Source: Candidatus Hydrogenedentota bacterium
GTDB taxonomy: Bacteria; Hydrogenedentota; Hydrogenedentia; Hydrogenedentales; SLHB01
NCBI GenBank assembly: GCA_013349485.1
Contig: DUZM01000281.1
Coordinates: 1-9,931, forward strand
Length of the DNA: 9,931 bases
Direction: 5' to 3'
Made by a program: the position numbers and the translations under genes
Notes under the pieces: generated by a model
Database searches by the model: none
Seen by the model: only the letters and a program-made list of their open reading frames with translations
Told to the model about the DNA's origin: nothing
Shown: positions 1 through 6,396 of the stretch, one piece after another
Position numbering within the stretch: position 1 is the stretch's first letter
Layout: every line of letters starts with the position of its first letter

Positions 1-64
1 CGAGCAACCGGATAAGCTCCCTGCCGGCGTACCCGAAAGCGCCCACTACTCCTGCACGTAGCAT
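1..64 (-). CDS. argC: N-acetyl-gamma-glutamyl-phosphate reductase, N-terminal fragment
   Basis: Only the first 21 codons are in the window; the gene continues off the left edge. The peptide starts MLRAGVVGAFGYAGRELI, which carries the GxxGxxGxxG dinucleotide-binding turn followed by the Y-A-G-x-E-L-(I/L)-R-L-L helix typical of ArgC. ArgC reduces N-acetylglutamyl phosphate to N-acetylglutamate semialdehyde with NADPH in arginine biosynthesis, in the cytoplasm. The start is ATG at 62-64, supported by GAGGTG (plus-strand 69-74) four bases upstream. The usual residue before the glycine pair is serine (GASGY); here it is phenylalanine (GAFGY), a mild variation. The catalytic cysteine lies outside the window. 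A related semialdehyde dehydrogenase such as Asd is less likely given the YAG motif. Confidence 0.85.
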   Translation of the reverse strand, partial: MLRAGVVGAFGYAGRELIRLL

Positions 65-652
65 GCGTCACCTCGTTGACTACGTCCCGTTTCGAATCCA
101 GTCCGCATTTCAAGATACCCCGATTATGCGCACCGCTATCACGGCCCCGCCGTTCCTCGACCATTCACAATGCCGCTCCCTGTCGACATTGCACCACCCG
201 CCCACGCGTCAGATCCCGCCCGCAACGGCCCCGAGGAGATCCAAAGTGAATAGCCGCAGGGATACCCGCGGGGAAGAAGCCCGATGTCGGCCTTAGAAGG
301 CCGAACAAAGCCCAAGCGCCGTCACGCCTCGTGAATGACGTGAGCGTAACGTCCGACGAGGGCGTTGCCGAGCCGAGATTCCGCCGAATTATAGCCGCCA
401 CCCCAGATGCGATCAAACTCGCCCGCAGTTCCGCCTCGCTCCCTATCGGCCGACGGCGCCACCCAGATTCCGGGCAAGCTCGGACACACCGGCCACGAAA
501 ACCCCTCCGCCCGCCTCACCCGCCCGGATAGCCTGTCCATTTGTGCCCATTGGCGTCCACTCGGGATTCGTCTTCAACGGTTCTGCAGCCATTCCTCTTC
601 TGTGACCATGCATCGCACCCAGTTTGCCGGATCCGCGACTACCTCGGCCCAC
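65..652. other. Gene-poor intergenic region upstream of argC
   Basis: No open frame here looks like a real protein. The candidates on both strands are short, rich in Arg, Pro and Ser, lack ribosome binding sites and overlap one another. The only structures I can point to are the argC ribosome binding site at the left edge and a 7-bp hairpin (T-CGGCCT, loop TAGA, AGGCCG-A) at 287-304 without a following T-run. The stretch should contain the argC promoter on the minus strand, but I found no clear -35/-10 pair. It could hold decayed coding sequence or an untranslated RNA. Confidence 0.5.
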
Positions 653-682
653 TTGAAACCTGCTGCAAAATGGCCTTAAAAT
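653..682 (+). promoter_or_regulatory. Sigma70-type promoter for the 739-1089 gene
   Basis: TTGAAA at 653-658 (5 of 6 match to TTGACA), an 18-base spacer, then TAAAAT at 677-682 (5 of 6 match to TATAAT). Transcription would begin near 689, giving a 5' leader of about 50 bases before the ATG at 739. Confidence 0.55.
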
Positions 683-738
683 GGAAGTGAGGCTACGCCA
701 AAACACGAAATTGGGAAACACTCAAATAGAAAGACGCG

Positions 739-1089
739 ATGCGCGCAAAAAGAAAGTCCGACCACAAACTCGCCATCCGTTCACAAGCTACCCGGAAGGT
801 CCGAGGCCCAAAGCACCATCCCAAATCAGTCCCGAAATATCAGCAGGACGTCGATAAAGGGCTCTCGAACCTGCGCCGCGTCAGTTCTGAAGGCGGCGAC
901 TCCCGGGCCAAGAAAGCCAAGAACGAACTGATGTATTTGCTCAACAATTACGCGCCCCGTTTCGACCATCGAATCGAACAACTCATCGACATCTGGCGGC
1001 GAAGCGGCGACCCCGCCTACGACCCGAGCATCCGCGTCAGACTCCGCCAAGTCCGCAGAGCCCATATGAACGAAGGCCACTCGCTGTAG
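739..1089 (+). CDS. Small basic hypothetical protein, 116 aa
   Basis: I do not recognise this family. The first 35 residues are rich in Lys, Arg and His, followed by a helical stretch with the pattern KAKNELMYLLNNYAPRFDHR and then IEQLIDIWRR, ending in an Arg-rich tail. There is no signal peptide or membrane segment, so it is probably cytoplasmic. The basic N-terminus would suit nucleic-acid binding, but no known DNA-binding motif is visible. The frame prefers codons ending in G or C, as its neighbours do, which supports real coding over the opposite-strand frame at 826-1080. The start is ATG at 739. The upstream ribosome binding site is weak (AAAG), but a good promoter lies at 653-682. It ends 62 bases before the leader ORF of the oxidoreductase and may share its transcript. 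Confidence 0.65.
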   Translation: MRAKRKSDHKLAIRSQATRKVRGPKHHPKSVPKYQQDVDKGLSNLRRVSSEGGDSRAKKAKNELMYLLNNYAPRFDHRIEQLIDIWRRSGDPAYDPSIRVRLRQVRRAHMNEGHSL

Positions 1090-1151
1090 AGGGAAGGATC
1101 AGGTCTTGAATTATAAGATCGTTGCGCGAAGCCGACGCCCCCGGTGAGACG

Positions 1152-1220
1152 ATGAGTCAAGACAACTCGGCTTGGGGCTTGCTCGTATTCGTGCCCAGAC
1201 GCCTTGTTTTATCGAAATGA
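1152..1220 (+). CDS. Possible leader ORF, 22 aa, overlapping the oxidoreductase start
   Basis: The ATG at 1152 is preceded by GGTGAG (1143-1148) and opens a 22-codon frame, MSQDNSAWGLL followed by VFVPRRLVLSK. Its TGA stop (1218-1220) overlaps the ATG at 1217 of the oxidoreductase as ATGA. The oxidoreductase has no ribosome binding site of its own, so ribosomes ending on this ORF could re-start there (translational coupling). The peptide shows no runs of one amino acid, so it does not look like an attenuator. The whole arrangement is inferred from spacing; a chance ORF is possible. Confidence 0.4.
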   Translation: MSQDNSAWGLLVFVPRRLVLSK

Positions 1221-2278
1221 GTTCCGCTCTAAGATACGTTCAGATCGGCGTCGGAGGCTTCGGACAGCATTGGTGCACACAGGTCCTGCCGCGCCTCGGG
1301 CGTCTTGGCCTTGCCGAACCCGTGGCCGCCGTGGATATCAACCCCGCCGTGTTGCCCAAGGCCTCGGAACAACTCGGCCTCTCGGCCAACCAGCTTTTCA
1401 CGGACGCACGCGCCGCCATCGAGCAGACCCGCCCGGACTTTGCCACGGTGGTGGTCCCCCCCGCGCACCATGAGCAAATAATCGATCTGGCCGTCGAATA
1501 CGGCTGCCATATCCTCTCCGAAAAACCGATCGCCGACAGCATCGCAGCCTGTTGCCGGATCTATCGGAAAGTGAAACAGGCCGGCCTGAAAATGGCCGTA
1601 ACGATGAGTCATCGGTTCGATCAGGACAAGCAAACCCTCGAACGGCGCGTGAAGTCCGGCCGCTACGGCCGCCTCGACTATGTCGTCGGCCGCAACACGT
1701 GGACCTGCCGCCGGCGCGGGCAATGGGGCGAGTTTCGCTACGACATTCCCGACGCGCTCTTAATCGAGGGCACGGTTCACCACTTCGACATCATGCGCGC
1801 CCTCGCAGGCGCAAACGCTCGGCGCGTCCATTGCCGCACCTGGAATCCCGAGTGGAGCGAGTTCAAGGGCGACTGCCAAGGCCTCATGCTCGTCGAGATG
1901 GCGAACGGCGTGAACGTCTTCTACGAAGGCGCCAAGGCCAATGCCACCACGCTCAACAATTGGGGTCAAGACTATTGGCGGGCCGAATGCGAACTGGCGA
2001 CACTGGAACTCGACAATCGGCGCCTTCGGATCCTGTCGGACCTCGAGGGCGAACGACAATGCCAGGAAGTGCCGCTTGACGAACAGGACGCATGGATCAA
2101 CCCATGGTTGGCCGAACTTTTTGTCAACTGGCTCAACGGCGCGAGCCCGCCCCCCAACACCCTCGACGACAACATCCACTGTGCAGCGCTGCTATTCGCG
2201 GCCATCGAATCGGCCCACACAGGACGCGTCATCGACGTGCCCGCCTTCCTCGACGAGCACATGGATCGCGTCAAATGA
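1217..2278 (+). CDS. Gfo/Idh/MocA family oxidoreductase
   Basis: A 353-residue NAD(P)-dependent dehydrogenase of the glucose-fructose oxidoreductase / inositol dehydrogenase / MocA family; these oxidise or reduce hydroxyl groups of sugars and inositols. The N-terminal Rossmann fold shows QIGVGGFGQ at residues 9-17, with Asp40 at the end of strand 2 suggesting NAD over NADP. The family SEKP motif is at 101-104, with Lys103 the expected catalytic lysine. Next comes SHRFDQD (131-137). EGTVHHFDIMRAL (184-196) sits where the family has its substrate-binding His/Asp. Length is normal for the family. I chose ATG 1217 because the Rossmann strand follows directly; the frame could be extended to a TTG at 1172, which adds no conserved sequence. 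It is cytoplasmic, with no signal peptide. The substrate cannot be told from sequence, and no sugar transporter or isomerase lies nearby. Confidence 0.88.
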   Translation: MSSALRYVQIGVGGFGQHWCTQVLPRLGRLGLAEPVAAVDINPAVLPKASEQLGLSANQLFTDARAAIEQTRPDFATVVVPPAHHEQIIDLAVEYGCHILSEKPIADSIAACCRIYRKVKQAGLKMAVTMSHRFDQDKQTLERRVKSGRYGRLDYVVGRNTWTCRRRGQWGEFRYDIPDALLIEGTVHHFDIMRALAGANARRVHCRTWNPEWSEFKGDCQGLMLVEMANGVNVFYEGAKANATTLNNWGQDYWRAECELATLELDNRRLRILSDLEGERQCQEVPLDEQDAWINPWLAELFVNWLNGASPPPNTLDDNIHCAALLFAAIESAHTGRVIDVPAFLDEHMDRVK

Positions 2279-2558
2279 GCAACGCCAACAGACTGCCGCC
2301 AGGCGCCGCGTTCCGGCGAGCGATGCGCACTAAGCCAACGAGGGGTGCAGCCCAAGGGGACTTGCGAACCGTACAGCCACCGTTACCGGCGCGGGCTACA
2401 CGATAGGTCGCGCCCTGACCCTGGAATCTCCCCGCAACCGTGCGCGTTGTCTGCTGTGGTCGATGACAGAAGCCCCTCGATGAGACGGTGCGCCTGATCA
2501 GAGTCGCGAGGCCGGAACTAAGCGGCACGAGCTACGACCCGGACACCAATTTCTCACA

Positions 2559-2597
2559 GCGCTAGAAAAAAAGGCAATCCGGGGTACAATCTAGCGC
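2559..2597. repeat. 8-bp inverted repeat around an A-tract
   Basis: GCGCTAGA at 2559-2566 and its exact reverse complement TCTAGCGC at 2590-2597 flank a 23-base loop that begins with a run of A (A8 when the final base of the left arm is included). Read on the minus strand, a T-rich run lies just before the second arm, so it is not a standard terminator. It could be a protein-binding site or chance. Confidence 0.4.
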
Positions 2598-2624
2598 CTC
2601 ACCGGAACCGTTTACCATACAGAA

Positions 2625-2655
2625 CCGGGGACGGACGCCGAACGTCCGTCCCCGG
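2625..2655 (-). terminator. 13-bp perfect hairpin, probable terminator of the gspF-like gene
   Basis: CCGGGGACGGACG (2625-2637) and CGTCCGTCCCCGG (2643-2655) form a perfect 13-bp stem with a 5-base loop (CCGAA). It starts 21 bases past the stop codon of the minus-strand secretion gene. On the minus strand the stem is followed by TTCTGTATGG, a weak T-stretch; on the plus strand there is none. The strength of the stem fits a terminator, possibly serving both convergent genes. A dispersed extragenic palindrome is the alternative. Confidence 0.6.
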
Positions 2656-2676
2656 CGTACATGCTAAACCGGAAGC

Positions 2677-3885
2677 TCAGCCACCGGCCACTACGGAGGA
2701 CAATTGCAGGATGGGCAGGAACAGACACACCACAATCGTCCCGACCACGATACCCATCATAAGGATCAGGATGGGCTCGATCAGGCTGGTTAGCCCGTCG
2801 ACCGCTGCCTTCACCTCTGAATCGTAGAAGTCCGAGATTTTCCCCAACATGCTCTCGAGCGCGCCCGTTTTCTCGCCGACGCCGATCATGCGCGTTACCA
2901 AGGCCGGGAATTCGCCCGAGCGGGCCAAGGGCTCAGCAAGGGCTTCGCCGCCCCGCACGCTGTCGCCCGCGTTTCTTACCGCCCGCGCAAAGACCTCGTT
3001 GCCCGCCGTACGCTCGACAATCTCGAGCGCCTGCAGAATGGCTACGCCGCTGCGCGTAAGCGTGCTCAGCGTGCGCGAGAACCTGCTGATGGCCACCTTC
3101 CGCAGTAGCTTGCCGAACACGGGCAACCGAAGTTTCAGTGAATCCAGATTGAAACGGCCGGTCTCCGTCCGACCATAGACGCGGATGGCGAAGATGGCGC
3201 CGATAATCGCTGCGATTAGCACCAGGAGCCGCCAACTTCTCAACCAGTCGCTCACCTCTATCAGCATTCGCGTGGGCAGCGGCAACTGTTTCCCGAACGT
3301 CGCGAAAATCTCGGCAAACTGTGGAACCACCCAGATGACCAGGGCCGAAGCGATGAGGATGATCATGCTGAATGCCACCACCGGATACGTCATGGCTGAT
3401 TTGATGCGCCGCTTCAAATCCTCCGTCGCCTCGAGGTAGTCCGCAAGCTGCGACAGTACGCCGTCCAGGTCGCCCCCCGCCTCCCCGGCCCGCACCATGC
3501 TCGTGTAGAGGTCCGGGAACGCGTTCGGATGCCTGCGCAACGCCTCCGAGAACGTTTCGCCCCCCTCGACCTCCTCGCTTATCTCCTGGATAATCTGCGC
3601 AAACCGCTGATCCTCAGTTTGTTCCGACAGGATATCAAGCCCCTGCAAAAGCGGCAGGCCGGCGTTGACGATCGTCGAAAGCTGACGCGTGAAAAGCAAC
3701 ACTTCCGTCGTCTTGATCCGCCGCGCGCGCGATAATCCGGGTATGCCCCCTCTAACTTGGATCGTCTCGACGGTCAACCCGCGCGCTTGAAGCTGTTGAG
3801 TGACCAGTTGGCGGCTCTCCGCGTCGATGGTCCCCTTTTGCGCGGCCCCCGTCCGGCTCCGGGCAACATAGGCAAACGTTGGCAT
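2677..3885 (-). CDS. Type II secretion / type IV pilus inner-membrane platform protein (GspF/PilC family)
   Basis: A 402-residue polytopic inner-membrane protein. In this family it forms the platform that links the assembly ATPase to the growing pilin or pseudopilin fibre. After the short N-terminal MPTFAYVAR segment there are two T2SSF domains, at about 63-186 and 265-387. Each has the repeat signature: FTRQLSTIVNAGLPLLQGL (65-83) and RFSRTLSTLTRSGVAILQAL (268-287), later RAGEAGGDLDGVL and GVGEKTGALESML. Hydrophobic segments lie near 167-188, 218-236 and 369-393, matching the three-helix topology. Length is typical. The ATG at 3883-3885 follows GGGGAGGAAGAG at good spacing. No pilB/gspE, pilT, pseudopilin or peptidase gene is nearby, so sequence alone does not decide between a pilus and a secretion system. 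Confidence 0.93.
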   Translation of the reverse strand: MPTFAYVARSRTGAAQKGTIDAESRQLVTQQLQARGLTVETIQVRGGIPGLSRARRIKTTEVLLFTRQLSTIVNAGLPLLQGLDILSEQTEDQRFAQIIQEISEEVEGGETFSEALRRHPNAFPDLYTSMVRAGEAGGDLDGVLSQLADYLEATEDLKRRIKSAMTYPVVAFSMIILIASALVIWVVPQFAEIFATFGKQLPLPTRMLIEVSDWLRSWRLLVLIAAIIGAIFAIRVYGRTETGRFNLDSLKLRLPVFGKLLRKVAISRFSRTLSTLTRSGVAILQALEIVERTAGNEVFARAVRNAGDSVRGGEALAEPLARSGEFPALVTRMIGVGEKTGALESMLGKISDFYDSEVKAAVDGLTSLIEPILILMMGIVVGTIVVCLFLPILQLSSVVAGG

Positions 3886-3920
3886 AAGTCTCTTCCTCCC
3901 CTTCTCCTAACCCCTATCAG

Positions 3921-3949
3921 ATTATAAGCGCTCGTCTTTAATATGGCAA
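3921..3949 (-). promoter_or_regulatory. Near-consensus sigma70 promoter of the gspF-like gene
   Basis: On the minus strand TTGCCA (plus 3944-3949), exactly 17 bases, then a perfect TATAAT (plus 3921-3926). Transcription would start near 3914, about 28 bases before the ATG, with the ribosome binding site inside the leader. This is the strongest promoter-like sequence in the window and points to constitutive expression by the housekeeping sigma factor. Confidence 0.8.
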
Positions 3950-4033
3950 GGCCTTTCACACTTCCCCTTAACAAACGGACTGACGCAAGCGAGCAACCAT
4001 CAGCGAGCCAGACACGTCCCCCATCTTCTCAAG

Positions 4034-4054
4034 GAGCCCCTTTCTCAAGGGGCA
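4034..4054 (-). terminator. Hairpin at the end of the Nudix gene, weak terminator candidate
   Basis: GCCCCTT, loop TCTC, AAGGGGC forms a 7-bp stem within 4036-4053. It overlaps the stop codon (TGA at 4045-4047) of the Nudix gene, with the stop in or next to the loop. No T-run follows on the minus strand, so simple Rho-independent termination is doubtful. TCTCAAGG occurs twice here (4028-4035 and 4043-4050), which may be a small duplication. Confidence 0.3.
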
Positions 4055-4584
4055 CTTTCTTCAGAGGCGTGCGAAACCGAGGCGTCAAACAGGGCGGTCA
4101 GTTCCCGATGCGCCGCGAATGCCAGCGGCGGGCGTTCCTCCCGCCCGAAGAAATCGACCGCCGTTACGTCCGACGCCGGGGCGGGATCGCCCTGCCATTC
4201 TCGGATATGGTAGCCCAATACAATCACGGAGCCGGACAATCGGCTTGACGTTGTGCTTACGCCGATGAGGCGCGGCCTGCCGCCAACAAGCCCCGTTTCC
4301 TCCTCGAGTTCACGCAACGCGGCCGCTTCCGTCGTTTCGCCCAACTCGACGAAGCCGCCCGGCAACGCCCATTCCCCCTTGCACGGCTCGACCGCCCGCC
4401 GGGTCAGAAGCAGTTTGCCGTCCAGACAAACAAAGCAACACGCGGCCGGCACCGGATTCGAGTAGTAGAAGCGGCAGCACCGTCGGCAGAACGGACGCTC
4501 GTCTTCGCCGTCGCGCTGCACTTCAAGCGCTGTGCCGCACGACGGACAGTACCGCCACTCAAAAGGCGCCAGATGTTCCGTCAT
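4045..4584 (-). CDS. Nudix hydrolase with N-terminal zinc ribbon
   Basis: A 179-residue cytoplasmic Nudix enzyme; the family cleaves nucleoside diphosphates linked to another group, releasing a phosphoryl product. The N-terminus is a zinc ribbon, CPSCG (Cys13, Cys16) and CRRCC (Cys33, Cys36), as in NudC-like proteins. The Nudix box at residues 77-99 is complete: G77, five residues, E83, seven residues, then RELEEETGL, with the metal-binding glutamates intact. The SQPWPFPxS motif that marks true NudC NADH/RNA-decapping enzymes is absent, so a general ADP-ribose or nucleotide pyrophosphatase role is more likely; the substrate is not certain. I chose ATG 4584; the frame can also open at a TTG two codons upstream, which lies closer to GGAG. 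The 159-base gap to the secretion gene contains that gene's own promoter, so the two are separate units. Confidence 0.9.
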   Translation of the reverse strand: MTEHLAPFEWRYCPSCGTALEVQRDGEDERPFCRRCCRFYYSNPVPAACCFVCLDGKLLLTRRAVEPCKGEWALPGGFVELGETTEAAALRELEEETGLVGGRPRLIGVSTTSSRLSGSVIVLGYHIREWQGDPAPASDVTAVDFFGREERPPLAFAAHRELTALFDASVSHASEESAP

Positions 4585-4764
4585 GGCCAAAATGCTCCAA
4601 ACCTAATTGCGCCTAATGTCAGCGAGCAAGTCCCCGAACAATTCAGGACTGTCCGCGTTCTCAGGCGCCGCAACGCCCCACCGTCCGTGTACGGTAGCCG
4701 GCAGCATTGACGCTTGCATGATTGCGACTACGCCGCGTTGAGAAAACGCCCCCCAAACGTCCTT

Positions 4765-5646
4765 TTACTTGGCTCTCGATCCCGCCGCGGCTTCTTCCTC
4801 GGGTTTTGCCGTCGGCACGACCTTATCGAAATTGGGTTGCGCACGGGTGCGGCCCTTTCCCATCGCCCATTCCATAGCGTCGATGACCGTCTGCTGAAAT
4901 TGAGGATTCGTCCACACGTCTTCGCGGTGGCCGAGTGCGCTGTAGTAGACGCGGCCTTTGCCTTGCTTGCTGCACCAGATGATCGGGTACGCTGGGATAT
5001 TGTAAGCCTCCTGCTTGGCGCGCTCCGCACCCGGTTCGAGAAGCGCGAGCACATGCATGGTGTCTTTGTCAAACCGACGAAAGAGGTACCATTCCTCGTT
5101 CAGCGTCCATCCGTCGGGAACGTTCGCCATGGTTGGATGTTTCGGGTCGACAACCTGAATTGTCCCCTTGAACTGGGCCCCGTGCGTGAGGAACTCCGCC
5201 CCAAGCAACGTGATGAACGCATGCGGCGCCTCACCGACCCTAAACGTGTCGGCCGCGGCATGAAACCCAACGAGGCCGCCGCCGTTTTCAACCCATTCGA
5301 TCAGCTCGGCCACGCCGTTCGCGCCCATGGGCGCCGCGCCGTCGACGCTGGGTTGTGTCAGGTCCCCTTGTGTATACAAGACAACAAGATCATATTTGTC
5401 GAGTTCCTCGGCGTTTATGAGACTGGCGTCTTTCGTGCTGTGGAAAGTCCCGCCGATCTCTTGCACGAGTTTGCCGAGAACCACGTCGCAAAGACTCGGA
5501 CGGCCTTCCGCACGCGCCACCGGGCCATGCTCGAACGCCTGCGATTTGCTCAGAAACAGGACCTGTTTGTCCTCCGCCTGCACCGCCGGAATGCGCAGTC
5601 CCGCAAGAACCACGACAACGAGGGTAACCACCATCATCCTTAACAT
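4765..5646 (-). CDS. Exported ThuA-like domain protein
   Basis: A 293-residue protein with a signal peptide: a hydrophobic run VVTLVVVVLAGL and probable cleavage after AVQA, near residue 24. The mature part is a ThuA-like domain, a glutamine-amidotransferase-like fold named from trehalose utilisation. Visible family features are VLFLSKSQAFEHGPV at the N-terminus, YDLVVLYTQGD, NGGGLVGFHAAADTF (the region matching the nucleophile turn), and near the end GRVYYSALGHREDVW. The enzymatic role of the family is unclear; secreted forms in Planctomycetes-like bacteria often accompany carbohydrate or heme proteins, but none is adjacent here. ATG 5646 was chosen over upstream starts because GGGGAGA sits eight bases before it and it gives a proper signal peptide. 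The C-terminal tail after about residue 270 is Lys/Glu/Ala-rich and outside the domain. Confidence 0.88.
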   Translation of the reverse strand: MLRMMVVTLVVVVLAGLRIPAVQAEDKQVLFLSKSQAFEHGPVARAEGRPSLCDVVLGKLVQEIGGTFHSTKDASLINAEELDKYDLVVLYTQGDLTQPSVDGAAPMGANGVAELIEWVENGGGLVGFHAAADTFRVGEAPHAFITLLGAEFLTHGAQFKGTIQVVDPKHPTMANVPDGWTLNEEWYLFRRFDKDTMHVLALLEPGAERAKQEAYNIPAYPIIWCSKQGKGRVYYSALGHREDVWTNPQFQQTVIDAMEWAMGKGRTRAQPNFDKVVPTAKPEEEAAAGSRAK

Positions 5647-5682
5647 GCCAAGTTCTCCCCTTGAGACCACTTCCAGCGCTTC

Positions 5683-5711
5683 ATTATGCTCACGGCAGAC
5701 CCCAAACACAA
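5683..5711 (-). promoter_or_regulatory. Candidate promoter of the ThuA-like gene
   Basis: On the minus strand TTGTGT (plus 5706-5711), a 17-base spacer, and CATAAT (plus 5683-5688; 5 of 6 match). The -35 matches only its first three bases. Predicted transcription start is near 5676, about 30 bases before the ATG at 5646. It lies two bases from the candidate ECF promoter reading the other way, so the two could interfere. Confidence 0.45.
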
Positions 5712-5713
5712 TT

Positions 5714-5740
5714 GGAACCTTTCGGCGCGCCCGCGCGTCT
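5714..5740 (+). promoter_or_regulatory. Candidate ECF-sigma-dependent promoter upstream of the sigma gene
   Basis: GGAAC (5714-5718), a 17-base GC-rich spacer, and CGTCT (5736-5740). Many ECF sigma factors read a GGAAC-type -35 and a CGTC/GTCT-type -10 at 16-17 base spacing, and many drive their own gene. The expected start is near 5746, about 30 bases before the sigma ATG. I see no good sigma70 promoter in the same gap on this strand. This is a pattern match only. Confidence 0.5.
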
Positions 5741-5750
5741 GTTTAGATAG

Positions 5751-5766
5751 AGGCCGATACAGGCCT
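5751..5766 (+). other. Small hairpin just before the sigma-factor ribosome binding site
   Basis: AGGCC (5751-5755) pairs with GGCCT (5762-5766) around a six-base loop, ending immediately before the AGGAGA Shine-Dalgarno sequence (5767-5772). It would sit in the 5' leader of the predicted transcript and could tune translation. The stem is only 5 bp, so it may be incidental. Confidence 0.3.
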
Positions 5767-5776
5767 AGGAGAGACG

Positions 5777-6328
5777 ATGTCTCAAGACAGACGACTCATT
5801 CAAAGCGAGTTGTTGTTCTTGCAGTACCGAAAGGGCGGCCAGCAAGCGCTCGCGGAACTCATCGGCCTTTGGGAACGTCCGCTGTTCTACTATGTCCGGC
5901 GGATGGTGAGTTCCGAGGAAGACGCGTGGGACGTTCTTCAGGACGTGTGGTTGCGAGTGGTTCGGAGCATCGGCCGCGTACGAAAAAGCGGCTCCTTGCC
6001 CGCCTGGCTTTACAAAGTGGCGCACAACGCAACCATGAGCCATCTGCGAAAGGTGTCTCGCTGGGAACCGCTCGCGGACGACTGTGATGGACAAGCCGTC
6101 GAGCCCACTGCCGTCACGTTCTCTCCCGATGAAGCCGAAGAAGTCCATTGGGCGCTGGGTAAACTGAAGTTGCGCGACAGAGAACTACTGACGCTCTTCT
6201 TCCTCGAAGGGTTCTCTTTGGCGGAGATCTCGGAAGTAGTCGGCGCGCCGGTGGGGACAATTAAGTCGCGCCTTCACCGTGCGAAGAAGGCACTGCGCCG
6301 AATCCTGGAAGAAGAAAAGAGCCCGTAA
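5777..6328 (+). CDS. ECF-family RNA polymerase sigma factor
   Basis: A 183-residue sigma factor with only regions 2 and 4, the hallmark of the extracytoplasmic-function group; it directs RNA polymerase to a specific promoter set. Region 2 spans about 24-95, including DAWDVLQDVWLRVVRS (49-64) and PAWLYKVAHNATMSHLRK (75-92), which correspond to the core-binding and -10-reading helices. Region 4 spans about 122-175, with LRDRELLTLFFLEGFSLAEI and the helix-turn-helix VVGAPVGTIKSRLHRAKKAL. The linker at 96-120 is acidic. No C-terminal SnoaL or TPR extension is present. AGGAGAG lies just before the ATG. The start context closely resembles that of the leader ORF at 1152. No classic zinc-finger anti-sigma gene follows; the next gene on the strand is a four-helix membrane protein 340 bases on, a possible but unproven partner. 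Confidence 0.92.
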   Translation: MSQDRRLIQSELLFLQYRKGGQQALAELIGLWERPLFYYVRRMVSSEEDAWDVLQDVWLRVVRSIGRVRKSGSLPAWLYKVAHNATMSHLRKVSRWEPLADDCDGQAVEPTAVTFSPDEAEEVHWALGKLKLRDRELLTLFFLEGFSLAEISEVVGAPVGTIKSRLHRAKKALRRILEEEKSP

Positions 6329-6396
6329 AAGGAAACAGTTTGTATCTCTTGTGAGCAAGAAAAGGACTGCAGGGATGCTGCAAAAGCCCAAACCAT

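Larger units (their letters stand above)
2279..2676. other. Gene-free region between convergent genes
   Basis: About 400 bases between the stop codons of the plus-strand oxidoreductase and the minus-strand secretion gene. No frame in it resembles a protein; the one at 2271-2528 (minus) is low-complexity and overlaps the oxidoreductase end. The first 260 bases show nothing I can name. The last 120 contain two inverted repeats, listed separately. The length is more than two facing terminators need, so decayed sequence is possible. Confidence 0.5.

Noticed and set aside
88..104. tRNA T-loop-like sequence TTTCGAATCC
   Set aside because: The flanks do not pair into a T-stem, and no D-arm, anticodon arm or acceptor stem surrounds it.
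123..128. CATAAT as the argC promoter -10 on the minus strand
   Set aside because: No acceptable -35 lies at the right distance, so it was not called.
443..721. Minus-strand 92-codon frame and neighbouring frames in the gap after argC
   Set aside because: No ribosome binding site, biased composition and mutual overlap. A decayed gene cannot be excluded, but nothing supports one.
1112..1117. TATAAG as a -10 box before the leader ORF
   Set aside because: The upstream 16-18 base positions have no -35-like sequence; the hexamer alone is not enough.
1172..1216. Extended TTG start for the oxidoreductase
   Set aside because: The added 15 residues match nothing in the family; the Rossmann strand starts directly after ATG 1217.
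2271..2528. Minus-strand 85-codon frame after the oxidoreductase
   Set aside because: It overlaps the oxidoreductase 3' end, is Arg/Ala/Gly-rich and has no motif or start signal.
4714..5643. 309-codon open frame on the plus strand
   Set aside because: It is the antisense shadow of the ThuA-like gene, which has a signal peptide, ribosome binding site and clear family motifs. The plus frame has none of these.
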